64,000 nucleotides of DNA from Apostichopus japonicus (taxonomy: Eukaryota; Echinodermata; Holothuroidea; Aspidochirotida; Stichopodidae), in contig NC_092561.1 in the NCBI RefSeq assembly GCF_037975245.1, positions 4,638,001 to 4,702,000 on the forward strand. Direction: 5' to 3'. Below are positions 36,836 through 50,380 of the stretch, piece by piece. The position numbers were made by a program, and so were the translations under genes. Numbering within the stretch: position 1 is the stretch's first letter; every line of letters begins with the position of its first letter. A model generated the notes under the pieces. It was not told the DNA's origin, searched no databases, and saw only the letters and a list, made by a program, of their open reading frames with translations.

Positions 36836-36944
36836 CATATATGAAGAATCTCGACTGCAGGTACGAGTAATACAGACAGATGACCCAATAAAACTGGATA
36901 TTAACTTCATCCCAGTGACAGCAGAGGTGATTGTGGATTCCACC
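36836..36944 (+). other. EXT2: EXT2 5' untranslated part of the first coding exon
   Basis: A splice acceptor TTTGTTATTGTAG ends at 36835, so an upstream non-coding exon is expected but was not located. The 109 bases before the ATG are open in the coding frame from 36837 on, so an N-terminal extension cannot be excluded. The strong context CACCATGA and alignment to vertebrate EXT2 support the ATG at 36945. Confidence 0.6.
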
Positions 36945-39900
36945 ATGACTAACAAGAAGACCGCTAGAGGGCCAAAGGTCAAATTAAAGTATCAGAAATA
37001 TTATTTCATCCTTTTCTCTGTCATCTTGCTTGGGGTGGTCGTAACTGCGGTGCTTCAGTTTTGGCCCCATGCCATCGATTCAGACAACCAAACTAACAGT
37101 TACTATATCAGTGACTGGAACTCTCTTCCAGAAGTCAGGATCCTGGAATCTGCACCCCTGTCACCTAAGGGTGACACAGACTGTAATTATTACACATGTT
37201 TTGATGTTTACCGGTGCAGCTATGAGACAAATCGTATCAGTCTCTACGTTTACCCCATGAAGAAGTATCTCCACGAGTCTGGCCAACCCATACTCCAGCA
37301 AATATCCAGAGAATATTATGACATTTTGACCGCCATATCAGAGAGTGAGTTCTTCACATCAGATCCAGACAAAGCCTGCATCTTTGTACCACCCTTGGAC
37401 TTGTTGAATCAGAACACTTTGAAAGAAGAAAAAGTTGGCCAGATTTTGGCTCAGTTACCCAGGTACTGTACAGTAGAGGACTTAAGAGCCTCATTTTAAA
37501 GTGTTGTTCCTTCTAGACAACAGTTGTGGTAACAGTTTGGGTTTTCACTTAGTGCTTCATTTTAAGTGATGTTCCTCCTATACAACATTTGTTGTAACAG
37601 TTTGGTTTTTCACTTAGTGCCTCGATTTAAGTGCTGTTCCTCCTATACAACATTTGTGGTAACAGTTTGGTTTTTCACTTAGTGCCTCGGTTTAAGTGCT
37701 GTTCCTCCTATACAACATTTGTGGTAACAGTTTGATTTTCACTTAAGTGCCTCGGTTTAAGTGCTACTCCTCCTAGACAACATGTGTGGTTACAGTTTGG
37801 TTTTTCACTCTGGGACATTGATTGATACCTTGCCAGTGGCAAAAGGAATCTATGTGATGGGATGGAGTGTATGTGTGCATGCGTGCGTGTGTGAAGTGCT
37901 TGTGTTTGTAAACACGAAAACTTAAAAACTATCTGGTGGTGAACTTTATGGTCTGTGGATATGCTAGAGTTACTTGATATGAATTATCTAGACTGTAGAT
38001 AAAAACCAGAGCTGTTACTCTCTATCCGTGATAAAAACTTCCGAACAAAGTGAGGCAGTGATGTATTCTTCTTAGCAATTGTTTTCTTAAATGATAGTTT
38101 GAAGTGTTAACCACAGGAAAAAGGTTTTATTGCAAGAAGCCAAACAATGCATATAATCTGTGGCAAGGAATCACAAGCCTTTTGGACTCTTTTGTTGTGG
38201 CTTGCTCTCTTATGTTGTCATGGTGATGAGAAGTGAGAAACTAAAATAACTGATATTTGAGAAGAGAGAAGCATTTTGCTGCAAGTTGAAATTCAAAGTT
38301 AAAATGTTAATTTCATTACTACTGTAAACTATATACTGGTTGATTTCTAAGACAGCTCATAGTCACTGATTTTCTTACTATCTTTGAATTTGTAGGTGGA
38401 ATGGTGGTAGCAATCATCTCTTATTCAACATGCTACCAGGAACTGCACCAGACTTCAACACCGTTCTGCAAGTACCATTTGGCAAAGCCATGATAGCAGG
38501 GGGCGGCTTTTCCAGCTGGACCTATCGTCCAGGATACGATGTCAGTATCCCCGTTTACAACCCTGCTCTGACTGACCTGGATCTCCCAGACCAACCTGAC
38601 AAGTAAGTCCATTCTCACCGTAACACTTTGAAGTTCTGAACACTGCTTTGCCTGCTTCAACTAAAACGTGTTGACAAAATGTATATGGCAAATGAACACT
38701 TCATTTCCAATAAGTGGGGTACGGGGGAGGGGGGATTGAGTGGGTATGGGTGGATAGAGAGGAAGGAGCAGTGGAGAGGACTGGGTGGGTAGTTGGGGGT
38801 AGGAAGGAGGTGAGGCAAGATGTCACTAAATGTTGTTGCACTGCACAAACAATAACAGGAGTGGTTATCTGTTCGAGCAGCTCCACTATTTATTTTTTTC
38901 TGGGGGGGGGGGGGGGGAATGGGGGTGTCAATGTAATTTAATATTGTATTGTCATGTTTCCTAATTTTCACTGTCACTATGAACTATATGTGTCATATAT
39001 GTATTGAGAGAGGCAGTTAAAGTGCCTGTTTTACAATCAAGTTCAGTTTCTATCCAGCTGTCCACAACATTATTGTTAAATTGACTCACCACATAGCATT
39101 GTGCAAGCAGAAGCTCACTGTTGTTGTCCTATTACACTAATATGGCATAAATACAGTGTCTTTTTTCCCTCTCGATAGCTATGAACGTCCATATCTTGCC
39201 ATATCAGCTCAAGTTGGTATTCACAAAGAGTACCGTGATCAACTGAATGCCTTGTCGTCAAAGCACAAAACTATTTTGGTCCTTGACCGATGTGAGATAT
39301 CTCATGAAGGAGACAGTCCACCATCTGATCACTTGTGTGTTGGAACAGATCAAAAGCAATACCCACATATTCTGAAGGTTAGTATCTAGAAATCAAATTG
39401 CTTTAACAACTTTAATAGCAAGTAAGGTCACTGTATGTTTTTAAGAAAGCTGATTTTAGTGTACATGTTACATACATAGCAATGGAGACATCCATGAGGA
39501 AGTAACACTATATTAATCTCATTAATCTCTGTAGAGATATCACAGTATTATCCTTATTGCATTGAAGAAATCTGTAGAGAAATCACAGTATTATGCTCAT
39601 TGCATTGAATAAACCAATAGAGATATCACAGTATTAACTTCATTGCAATGAAGAAATCTATAGAGATATCACAGTATTATCCTCATTGCAATGAAAAAAT
39701 CTGTAGAGATATCACAGTAGTATCCTCGTTGCATTGAAGAAACCAATAGAGATATCACAGTATTATCCTCATTTCATTGAAGAAACCAATAGAGATATCA
39801 CAGTATTATCCGCATTGCAATGAAGAAATCTATAGAGATATCACAGTATTATCCTCATTTCATTGAAGAAACCAATAGAGATATCACAGTATTATCCTCG

Positions 39901-42900
39901 TTGCAATGAAGAAATCTATAGAGATATCACAGTATTATCCTCATTGCATTGAATAAACCAATAGAGATATCACAGTATTATCCTCATTGCAATGAAGAAA
40001 TCTATAGAGATATCACAGTAGTATCCTCATTGCATTAAATAAACCAATAGAGATATCACAGTATTATCCTCGTTGCAATTAATAAATCTGTAGAGATATC
40101 ACAGTATCAAAGACAAGAGATGCCAAATTCAGCTTGTACTTTTAATGTGCCCTATAATGCCCTATTGTAGCAATGTACAGTACCTTTCCCCATACCCCTG
40201 ACATCTATGTTATTAATACACCAATAATTTTAAATGTTGTGCAACACTATTATATCACATACATAATACTCCAAAAATTGTATCAGGAATGAATTATGAG
40301 ATGATGTTAAATGTATTGTTTGCCATAGGATGCAAGATTCTGCATTGTTCTGAGGAGGGCCAGACTTGGTCAACAAGCTCTAATGGATTCTCTGTTTAGT
40401 GGCTGTATTCCAGTTGTCCTAATCGATGGCTACGTGTTACCATTCTCAGATGTTCTGGATTGGCGCAGGTAACAATGTCCTTGAGTAACCTGGTTACAGC
40501 AGTCCATACTGTCTTATTTTAAGTGTGTATATAATGCAGTACTCACCTAATAATCAACCTAATCCATATTCTCAGTTGCTGATAATTAGGTACTATCCCT
40601 AGTGCTGTAGAACCAAATCAAGGACTTTGAGCAATCATGAAGTGAATTGTTGGACTGCTGATTTGGTTTAGTAGTGGAGTGCATATTTCATATGATCAAA
40701 GCTCCATTGCAGGTCATTAGACAGGCAAATAACTTACCAAAAGTCCCTGCTAGATAAACTTGACAGAGAAAGGTAAAATGCAATGTTTGCTTTCATGTTT
40801 GCACATTCATCTAAGTAAGAAATTTCAAATCGTAGACTGGTTCAATAATGAAGTTTGTTATTTCACTTAAAGCAACTATGTTTATCTACTTTTTAAACCA
40901 GTGACATGCATGTTTTACAATATGGAATATTGAACAGTGGTAATAACCCAGCAGCCCTCATTAATGATTTCATGCGCTCATACTCCGCAGCAAGCTCTTT
41001 GAAAATATTTTGAATAACATACTGATGGTTTGCAAAGTTGTTTGGGAAGCTTTGATCACTGTCAATGTTACTTTTACTGTCTGGAGGCTTTGATCAGCCT
41101 TTCATATGGTTATAATGAACAAATTATAACGTTAGGACATTTTGTAGCATATTAACCACGACTAACATGTCATGAAACTGACATATACGCCAGCCACCAT
41201 TATGATCTTCTAGGAACTATTTCATACAGTTTCAATCAGGCATGAGCTTTTTCCGTGAATTCGCGGAATATCCGTGATTTCTTTTCTACCTCGAGGACAA
41301 AAACTATTATCCTAACACACTGTAGCATACGAAAACTGGAGTCTATACCGCAAATTTTGCAAAGTTCTGTGATTTTTTATTTACTCCAAGCTCATCCCTG
41401 TTCTATAGAATTTATGTGAATGATCACATTCCCTAGAATGATATCTTCTTAATGTTTTCACGTCTGGTATGAGGGAACAGTTGTGTCAAATCTGCTCATG
41501 TTCAGATTGTAAGAGGCTGCAGAAAGTTTTCTCAAAGACAGCATTTACTTTAACCATGAGCTTTGCTTGGGGGTTTGTGCATTAACAAACGTGCAATGAC
41601 ATTCCAAAATATACACAGCTCATTTGCGAAATGACTATAATGCTAAGGTTTGATACTGCATTACGTAAAATGAAACAGGATACATATACATAGATATAAA
41701 GCTGATGTGATTTCTATTTGGAGTTTGGTTCCAGTAAGAGATTAAACATAGTTCTAAAACTTGCCCTGAAATTTCCTTTGAGCATGCCAACTTTCATGAT
41801 TTATGTTACCAAGCCAAGCAGTTTAGGCTTTGTTTGTGATTTTCAGCCCGTGTTATGACTGCACAGAAACTTTACTCTGAATATGTGCATACTTTTATTA
41901 AGGTCTGTTTTAACAGATAGCAGTTAGTACCGTGGTTTCTCGAAACCAAATGCCATGAGCTAGGCCTACAGATGTGAGATTTTTTGTTAAGAATAAGCTT
42001 ATTTTCCTTCATAAATAATTACCGCAATGCATCAGACTGCTGTAAATTCAATGTTTTTTGTATAAGAATAGTAGGTAAACCCTTCAGTCTTACTGTCAGT
42101 CAGCTATTGCAAACGGATGCTTCACATTAGTTACGGCTAAATTTGGACTTAAAAATGTACCAAAATGTCTCCTTGACCCCGCCATCCTTAACCCAGATAA
42201 CAAAAATGATAAATTGGCCAACGCTAACAAACATATTCGTGGGAATGCAGCAAGGTTTACCATCCCTGCACTAAGACGCCCCCTCGATACCCCGCAAGTA
42301 AAAGTGAAAGGAGAAATAAACCCTGGGGGTTTGCAGTGAACTCATGTTAGAGACTAATATTCTTACCCCCTCTGTAAAATAATAAAGCTCTGTATTAATG
42401 GAGGTACTGTGCACAGTTAATCACTACTATCTCATATGATGTAACCATAGTTACTGACATAAATGAGCTGTATTAACGGAGATACTGTGTACACAGTTGA
42501 TCACTACTATCTCATATGATGTAACCATAGTTTCATACTAGTCTTATAACCATAGCTCAGACTATTCTTATAGCCATAGCTCGGTTATTGAACAGTATGA
42601 TGTAAACATGCTTTATATATATGCTCTCTCACAGGGCAGCTGTGTTAGTCAGAGAGCAGGATCTTTTGGCCCTACCAAATATTTTGGAAAAGATCTCTCC
42701 AGCTAGAGCTCATGAGATGAGACGACAAGGCCAATTTTTCTGGAACAAGTATTTTAAATCCATGAAGGAGATTACTTTAACAACGCTGCAAGTTATCAAC
42801 GATAGAGTCTTCCCATACACAGCTAAGGATGAAGCTTGGTGGAATGAACCTATTCCAAGAGTAAGTAAATATGGTCATGGTTCATTTAGAATAACAGACC

Positions 42901-45900
42901 AGTATCCCAAACTTGTTTTGCAGTATAAGCACAATTAAATTTAGCATAATTTTGACTGCTACTTTATCAGAAGTCTTTGATAAATCATCTAGAAATTCTT
43001 CCATGTCAAGATCAGACATTGTACTTATGTTAAAAATGGGTTTTGTCTCATAACCATAGCCCAAATTTGTCTTATAACCATATCTCAGACTAGTTTTATA
43101 ACCACGGCCCAGAAATGTCTTATAACTATAGCTCTGACTAGTTATATAACCATAGCCCAGATTTATGTTATATCCATGGCTCATACTAGTCCTATAACCA
43201 TAGCCCAAGTTTGTCTTATAAATATAGCTCAGATATAACTGTAGCTCAGACAAGTTTCATAACTATAGCTCATACTTGTCTTATGAACATAGCTCAGACT
43301 AGTTATATAACTGTAGCTCAGACTAGTTATATAACTGTAGCTCACACTAGTTATATAACTGTAGCTCACACTAGTTTTATAAACATAGCTCAGACTAGTT
43401 ATATAACTGTAGCTCAGACTAGTTATATAACTGTAGCTCAAACTAGTTTTATAAATATAGCTCAGACTAGTTATATAACTGTAGCTCAAACTAGTTTTAT
43501 AACTGTAGCTCAGACAAGTTTCATAACTATAGCTCATACTTGTCTTATGAACATAGCTCAGACTAGTTATATAACTGTAGCTCAGACTAGTTATATAACT
43601 GTAGCTCAAACTAGTTATATAACTGTAGCTCAGACTAGTTATATAACTGTAGCTCAGACTAGTTTCATAAACCATAGCTCAGACTAATCTTATGGCCACG
43701 CCTTGAACATTTTTTAGCAACCATTAATCATTGCTAAATGACTCCATTAGAGGATAACTGTCTAGTTTGCAGCGAGTTTGTTGTTAACTTGTTCTATCTA
43801 TGTAGGTAGCATCTAGAACGAACTAGATTTTGATATAAGTGACATGCTACAAATTGCTGGATAAAGCTAACATTCAAATAGTCCAGTGGACCCTTCCTGC
43901 ACCATGTAGGGCAATAAGAAATGGCTGTCGTCTTCTTACACATGTATCTATACATGTAGTAAAGACTTTATAACACTGCACAAGTAGCTCCTTGCCAAAA
44001 TCAGTTCCTACTTGTTTTGGACTTGATGAAGCCTTTGTGTCCAGATCTTAATAAGGTGAGATAATTTAACCTTTAGATTCAAAGCACAAGTGGTATAATG
44101 TTTATTACATTCTAATACCAAAGAGAAGTAAGTTTCCATATGTGATCAAAAATTTGTGACATTTGGTTGTATTTAGAATTTAAATAGCTGACAGACATTT
44201 GGCTGGTATGCCAGCATCCTCTTTTTTTATATACTTGTTAAAGGTTGTCCGATGATTGGATCCGAACTAACTGTATCTACTTTGTAATGTTTGCTATATT
44301 ATGTGTGGTTGTTGCTCTCAAATTGTAGATTAAACAGATCTATATAAGAAACTTCAAGGTTTCCTTTCTTTGTTTTCTTTTCATCAACAACAGAAGGGGG
44401 CTACTAACCCTCTATTCCTGCCTCTGATTCCTCCTAAATCACACGGCTTCACTGCAGTGGTCCTCACGTACGATAGAGAAGAAAGTCTATTTGCAGTAAT
44501 CAAACAAATAGCTCAAACTCCAAGTCTTTCCAAGGTTCTTGTTGTCTGGAACAACCAAGAGAAATCACCACCATCTGGTATGTACATACACAATTACCTT
44601 TGGTTAAGTTTGAATTGTTCACAGCCCTTAAGTTAACCTTCATGGCCTGTCAAGTATGTCTTGATAAGTTACTCCTCACAGACTCAGTCAGTTACCCCTC
44701 ATCACCTAGTAAGTTACAAAGTGCAGGCTTTAAAGATCTTATTTGGCGATTTTGTACAATCCAGCACAAAGTTCAGCTTTAGAAATCTAATTCAGAAATC
44801 TTGTTCAAACCAGCACAAAGTGCAGCCTTAGTATTTTTTGGGTGATATTGTTCAAACCAGCACAAAGTGCAGCTTTATACATCTTTATTTGGTTATCATG
44901 TTCAAACCAGCACAAAGTGCAGCTTAAGTATTTTATTTGGTGATTTTGTGCAAACCAGCACAAAGTGCAGCATTAAAGATCTTATTTGGTGATCTTGTTC
45001 AAACCAGAACAAATTGCATCCTTAGTATCTTATACAGTGATTTAGTACAAGTCAGCACAAAGTGCAGTTATAAAGATCTTATTTGGTTATCATGTTCAAA
45101 CCAGCACAAAGTGCAGCCTTAAAGATCTTATTTGGTGATCTTGTTCAAACCAGCACAAAGTGGAGCATTAAAGATCTTATTTGGTGATCTTGTTCAAACC
45201 AGAACAAAGTGCATCTTTATACATCTTTATTTGGTTATCATGTTCAAACCAGCACAAAGTGCAGCCTTAGTATTTTATTTGGTGATTTTGTTCAAACCAG
45301 CACAAAGTGCAGCATTAAAGATCTTATTTGGTGATCTTGTTCAAACCAGAACAAATTGCATCCTTAGTGTCTTATACAGTGATTTAGTACAAGTCAGCAC
45401 AAAGTGCAGTTATGAAGATCTTATTTGGTTATCGTGTTCAAACCAGCACAAAGTGCAGCTTAAGTATTTTATTTGGTGATCTGTTCAAACCAGAACAAAG
45501 TGTAGCTTTTAAGCTCTCATTTGGTGATCTTGTTCAAACCAGAACAAAGTACAGTTTTATACATCTAATTCAGTGATCTTGTTCATCATGTCATTGGTAA
45601 ATGTGATGTACAGTAAAACAACAATTGTCTTCTCTTTCTTGCAGTTGAACATTGGCCAAAGATCAGCAAACCTCTAAAAGTAGTTCAAACCAAAGAAAAC
45701 AAACTGAGCAACCGGTTCTTTCCTTATGATGAAATAGAGACGGAATGTATACTGGCCATCGATGATGACATCGTCATGGTTACACCAGATGAACTGGAGT
45801 TTGGATATGAGGTAGAAGTTAAAAAAAAATGAAACATCATCACGATTGAGTAGAAACAGTCACAACTATCTGTATTGATCAACTATCTACACTGATTGTA

Positions 45901-47830
45901 GTTACCAGACCAACTACATACATGTAGTTAGTCTGACTCCCTGGTACAATACTTACTATATTATAGTAAGGGTTTAGATTCCATCATTTCTATAAACAAA
46001 GTGGAAAACGTGGATTTTTTTGTTGTGCATCCAATAGGGAAGTTCTTAACCCGATTAGACAACCCAGACAAGATATGCTTGATTGAATATTTGAGTTAAA
46101 GCAGCATTTTGCGTCCTTTTCTATGATATTTCTCAACCTCACTGACTCCACTATGCCATAACGACATACATAACTAGCTTATCTATTTAAATCTTACTTC
46201 AAATGGTGGCATAAAAGTCGAAAAATTTACAACTTTGAATTTTGTTTTTCTCCAAGATATTTTCCGTTGGGATCCCAATTAACCTCGCCCATAATATGAA
46301 TATTTAAACACTACGAACGTCATTGACCGTATACGTAATCCAACACCAAGCTTGATTTGTGTACAGTCTATATGGCAGTAGTACCAGGGAGTTCCATAAC
46401 AACTCCCTGGTTGTGCCAACGCGAAGTCTTGAATCTATTTTTAGCAACTGCTCATAACTAAACCTGCATCTCTGATTGGTTGAATTCAAACTAGTGGGTT
46501 TGGGGTACTGTATGCGATTAATTTTAAATGTGGAATTTTGTCGTGGATACTTTTCTCATTCTCTGCAAATATCCTTAATTACTCGCCAATGAACGATGTT
46601 GGCAGGGAAAAACTTGGCTGATATCTTAGTTTGCTGTTTTGTGATTGATATATGTAAAAAACTTGATGGACATGTCAAAAAAATAGAAAATGGCGACCAA
46701 ACGCAAAATGCTGCTTTAAGAAGTCACCACAAAGTTTCAGTTGTCATTAAGGTATTGCAGTCTTTTAGAAGTGCACCCTAGATTCCTTTGTTTTCACATA
46801 ACTATTCCTTGCATTATATTCTCTTTTTTAATTCGTAACATCTTCACTCTTCTGCGTGCCATCTTTACCTTTGAGATGCAGGGAATTAATTACAATTTCT
46901 TCATTCATAAGGTGTGGCAGGAGTTCCCAGATCGGTTAGTTGGATATCCAGGAAGGCTTCATTTGTGGGACCATGAAACAGCTAAGTGGAAGTATGAATC
47001 TGAATGGACGAATGACATCTCCATGGTCCTAACAGGAGTAGCATTCTACCATAAGGTAAGGATTACCTGTTTTATCCTACTATGTCCTGGTGATACCAAG
47101 AATGCCAGATGGCCAAGAATGGGATGGGGGTGGGACAGGGGGCATGGGATGGTGTCGGTTAATACTTTCTTGTTAGAATTTCCATGAACTTGAACAGAGA
47201 ATCTGGCTTCAAAATGATTTGAACCTGGGTAAATGATTCCATGTGATATTAAAGGCAGGGGTAGTTCACTTTTGGTGAGAATTTGTGACTTGTGGTATAA
47301 TTCCTGAACACAACTAAGATTGTTTGTTCTGCATTCCCCTCCCAAGTAACTAGTTGGGACCTGCAAATGGTTTAGAAAGGGATCATATGTGATACCGCAT
47401 TGCTACAGTGAAACATGTAAAGTATTTGGAAATGTTCCTGCACATGGCATCACTATCAGATACTTTTTTTATTTGACAGTATTTCAGCTATCTGTACACC
47501 CATAAAATGTCTCGCCATATACGAGACTGGGTTGATGACCACATGAACTGTGAAGACATTGCCATGAACTTCCTCGTAACCAATTACACCGGAAAACCAC
47601 CGATCAAAGTGGCACCCAGAAAGAAGTTCAAGTGTCCTGAGTGTACCAATGACGAGATGATATCCGCAAACATGGAGCACATGGTAGAGAGATCGGAGTG
47701 TATTGCTGAGTTTGAGAAGAGTTATGGTATGATGCCACTCAAGACAGCGGTCTTTAGGGCCGATCCAGTCTTATTCAAAGATAACGTTCCGAAAGAATTG
47801 AAAAGATTTCATGATATTGGTAGTTTGTGA
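36945..47830 (+). CDS. EXT2: Exostosin-2, heparan sulfate co-polymerase subunit
   Basis: Nine coding exons with matching phases: 36945-37462, 38396-38602, 39179-39377, 40329-40468, 42635-42860, 44394-44577, 45645-45811, 46912-47055 and 47480-47830. They give 711 residues (human EXT2: 718). EXT2 partners EXT1 in the Golgi to extend heparan sulfate with alternating GlcNAc and GlcA. Seen: a type II anchor at residues about 19-38 ([13 protein letters not shown]); the exostosin (GT47-like) domain with TCFDVYRC and [13 protein letters not shown]; then the GT64-like C-terminal domain with [29 protein letters not shown], the DDD motif at about 531-533 and KYESEWTND; end HDIGSL. All landmarks of the vertebrate protein are present in order, with no frameshift. 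Introns 2, 4, 6 and 7 (numbered by the preceding exon order in the text above) carry private minisatellites. The next gene converges from the right. Confidence 0.98.
37530..37810. repeat. Minisatellite, about 65-bp unit (first EXT2 coding intron)
   Basis: Four to five copies of a unit with TTTAAGTGCTGTTCCTCCTA and GTAACAGTTTGGTTTTTCAC. It starts about 65 bp after the exon 1 donor. Confidence 0.9.
39520..40110. repeat. Minisatellite, about 43-bp unit (EXT2 intron)
   Basis: About 13 copies of AGAGATATCACAGTATTATC plus CTCATTGCATTGAAGAAACC. Two subtypes (ACCAAT / TCTAT junctions) alternate. Confidence 0.92.
41237..41400. mobile_element. Small TIR element, CAGGSATGAGCTT ends (EXT2 intron)
   Basis: Starts CAGGCATGAGCTT and ends AAGCTCATCCCTG (inverted). 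164 bp. hAT-like ends, but no convincing 8-bp duplication. Confidence 0.55.
43030..43690. repeat. Minisatellite, 24-bp unit (EXT2 intron)
   Basis: About 27 copies of TATAACTGTAGCTCAGACTA with ATAAACATAGC and CATAACTATAGC variants. The unit is a multiple of three, so long ORFs appear on both strands (YITVAQTS / LSYSYITS); these are artefacts. It begins about 170 bp after the exon 42635-42860 donor. Confidence 0.93.
44720..45570. repeat. Minisatellite, about 48-bp unit (EXT2 intron)
   Basis: About 17 copies of GTTCAAACCAGCACAAAGTG plus AAAGATCTTATTTGGTGATC. A higher-order block of about 320 bp is itself duplicated (44940-45120 compared with 45290-45470). Confidence 0.92.
46383..46411. repeat. 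Short hairpin, CAGGGAGTT family (EXT2 intron)
   Basis: ACCAGGGAGTT, 7-nt loop CCATAAC, AACTCCCTGGT: a perfect 11-bp stem. Third member of the family in this window. A single arm (GACTCCCTGGTACAATAC) is at about 45938. Confidence 0.88.
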
Positions 47831-47899
47831 AGATCTTTGGCTATAGGAATAGACATATTGTGTTGTTGGAACTCAGAGGATTGCTGGTCCCAGGGTATT

Positions 47900-48240
47900 G
47901 CATGTTATCAGAACTGTGAAGATTGCCAGAACTGTGAAGATTGCCAGCCCCAGGAATAGAAGAGGTTGTATGTTAACAGTACTGCAAACCCCAGGAGTTG
48001 AAGTGGTTGTATGTTAACACTACTGCCAGCCCCAGGAATTGAAGAGGTTGAATGCTATCAGAACTGTGAAGATTGCCAGCCCCAGGAATAGAAGAGGTTG
48101 TATGTTAAGAGTACTGCCAGCCCCAGGAATTGAAGAGCTTGAATGCTAACAGAACTGTGAAGATTGCCAGCCACAGGAATAGAAGAGGTTGTATGTTAAC
48201 AGTACTGCAAACCCCAGGAATTGAAGAGGTTGTATGATAT
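47900..48240. repeat. Composite tandem repeat just after the EXT2 stop codon
   Basis: About four copies of an about 90-bp unit built from GCCAGCCCCAGGAATAGAAG, GTATGTTAACAGTACTG and AGAACTGTGAAGATT. It begins about 70 bp past the stop, so it may be transcribed as 3' UTR. Confidence 0.85.
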
Positions 48241-48972
48241 TGGCTCATTGGCTAAAGAGATGATTGAACCTTAAACTAAACAGAATGAAACATCATCTGC
48301 TTCTGACTTTTTTTTTCACACCAGGATTAATAAGTTACTCTACAGTATTATCTTTGTTGTCACATATCAGTGTTTTGTTACATACATAGATTAACACAGA
48401 CAGCCTGACTGGAGACTAATATGAAGTGTTTAATGTTGCTACTGGTCATTCCTCTAAGTTCAGATCTGCTTTTACTTTACAAATTTTGTACAGGCTTCTA
48501 AATTTTTATCATTTTCTAACTTAGGTTTTAAACTTCTCTGAATTTTACACTTCTGTTTATACTGAAAGAAACCTTGATTAGCAACTTGGATTAACGTTTT
48601 TCTTTTCTTTCTTGGATGGTTTCATTATGCAAATGATGGAGGATGCAAATGATGGAGTCCAGTGTAGTTTAAAAGGTTGATGTATCAAAGCAGGTAAAGA
48701 CTGGGTGAAAACGCTTCCCATATCAAAGATATCTTCTGTGGCTAAAGCTGATTGCTTCACAAAATTGCTAGAAGTATTCTGCATGGTTAGATCAAAACCA
48801 CATTAATTGTATTTTGTGAATGCATCTTGAACAAGCATATGAGTAAAAGATGTCTTTATTTTGTCAACCTTTAACACAGACCTATATCTACAAAATAGTT
48901 GCCCTTTTTTGATGAAATTAAACATATGGAGATGTCAGGCAAACCTTTCAAAGAATTGAGTTTCAAGGATAA

Positions 48973-49444
48973 CAGGGGCGTATCCAGGGGGGGGGGGGGG
49001 GGCGCGCGCCCCTATTGGCCGTCACCAAAAAAAAAAGTTTAGCAAAAAAAAAAATTGATGACGACCTTTATGTGAGATGTCGGTGATCGCTCAACCCCCC
49101 CCCCCCCACTCCCGTATGCTTTATTGTTTGTTTGCCAAAAAAAGGTTCTGGCGAAGTACGGCGGCATAATAGTTTTAGAAACATAGATGGTAATTGTGTT
49201 TGTATTATCACTATAAACACTAAGTGACATGCCAGCCATACCAAATTGTGCATTTTGTGTCCATTTTTACTGGAAATGTTGCTTATTATTAAGGTCGAAA
49301 AATGGATCACATATGGCACCATTTTGCATTTCAGCCCTTCTTCGAAAGCAAAAATTGTCCACCCCTCCCCTTAGACCCATCCCCCATGACGGCGATGATT
49401 CATGCCTGACGCCCCCCTATTGGAAAATCCTGGATACGCCCCTG
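48973..49444. mobile_element. TIR element, CAGGGGCGTATCCAGG family
   Basis: Perfect 16-bp inverted ends CAGGGGCGTATCCAGG / CCTGGATACGCCCCTG, each followed by G/C homopolymer. The flanks share GGATAA but do not give an exact 8-bp duplication. Single ends of the family occur at 22683 and 26862. Confidence 0.75.
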
Positions 49445-50146
49445 GATAAATCAACAAAATAAGCATAATACCCTTAATAGAACTTGATAATGATGATGAT
49501 GACATCATGCAGCTCCTACTACAATACTGGTTTAGCGAATCAACATAGATTAGTATATATACTCAAGTCATGGTACCGAGGTAAGCTTTTCATTAACAAA
49601 GTGGAATATTTCAGTGTTTCTTTGCCTGCCTTTAAAAATATCCATTTAAGGAGTACACAATTTACTGTTAACGTCTAGTAAATTAACTAATACTAGATAT
49701 TTGTTTGTAGCTGAGGTGTTCTTTGAAGGGCAAACCGTAAATGACAGGGGTATGGAAAGGTGTGGGCTATGAATGTCATCGCATTTGTTGAAGGAAAGAG
49801 GTCATGGTATGAAAATCAATGGAAAGTTGTCTGTAAGCTCAGATGAAAACTAGTGATGGACAGGTATTGGAAACATATCATATGTAGAGCAAACTGGAAA
49901 ACATTTCCTTCATAATTAGAAATGAAACTTGACAACAAGTCTTCTCGTTAAGAAGTTAACACCAAGAAGAAGCATCCAGAAATTTATAGTAGTTAATTAA
50001 TCTGAGAAGTCAAATGAATTGTGCTTCTCTGTGCATCACCAAGAAACCATGGGTCACTCAATAGATAAAAGAACTAACAGACCAAGAAACCATGAGTCAC
50101 TCAATAGATAAAAAAAAAACTAACAGAGAACAGTTCGGCTTGCCAA

Positions 50147-50174
50147 TTTATTTTTGTTCTTTATTGCGTTTATT
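50147..50174 (-). promoter_or_regulatory. Cluster of AATAAA polyadenylation signals
   Basis: Three AATAAA words on the minus strand (50147-50152, 50160-50165, 50169-50174), about 210-230 bases past the stop at 50381. Confidence 0.5.
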
Positions 50175-50380
50175 ATTGCGTGTATTGAAGAGATTCAGAA
50201 AACCTGGAAATAGACTAACTATGTAAAACTATAGACTAAATAATGGAAATTAGAAAAGCATGGTAAGTATCCACTTCTCATAATGATAAAGTATTAGTCT
50301 CTGATTCTTGAGTTTCTGGCACTACTATTATAATATCTGTAAATCAGGGCTACATGTTAACTGGCACAGATCAAGTCACT

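Larger units (their letters stand above)
48241..50380. other. Convergent intergenic region between EXT2 and the VWD/fibrinogen gene
   Basis: Holds the two 3' ends. A TIR element is at 48973-49444 and minus-strand polyadenylation signals are near 50147-50174. No gene was recognised. Confidence 0.5.

Noticed and set aside
43211-43687. 158- and 148-codon ORFs of YITVAQTS-type repeats
   Set aside because: 24-bp intronic minisatellite between two well-supported EXT2 exons; open on both strands by unit length.
48965-49452. 8-bp target duplication for the CAGGGGCGTATCC element
   Set aside because: The flanks AAGGATAA and GATAAATC share only a shifted GGATAA-like word, so a clean duplication cannot be claimed.
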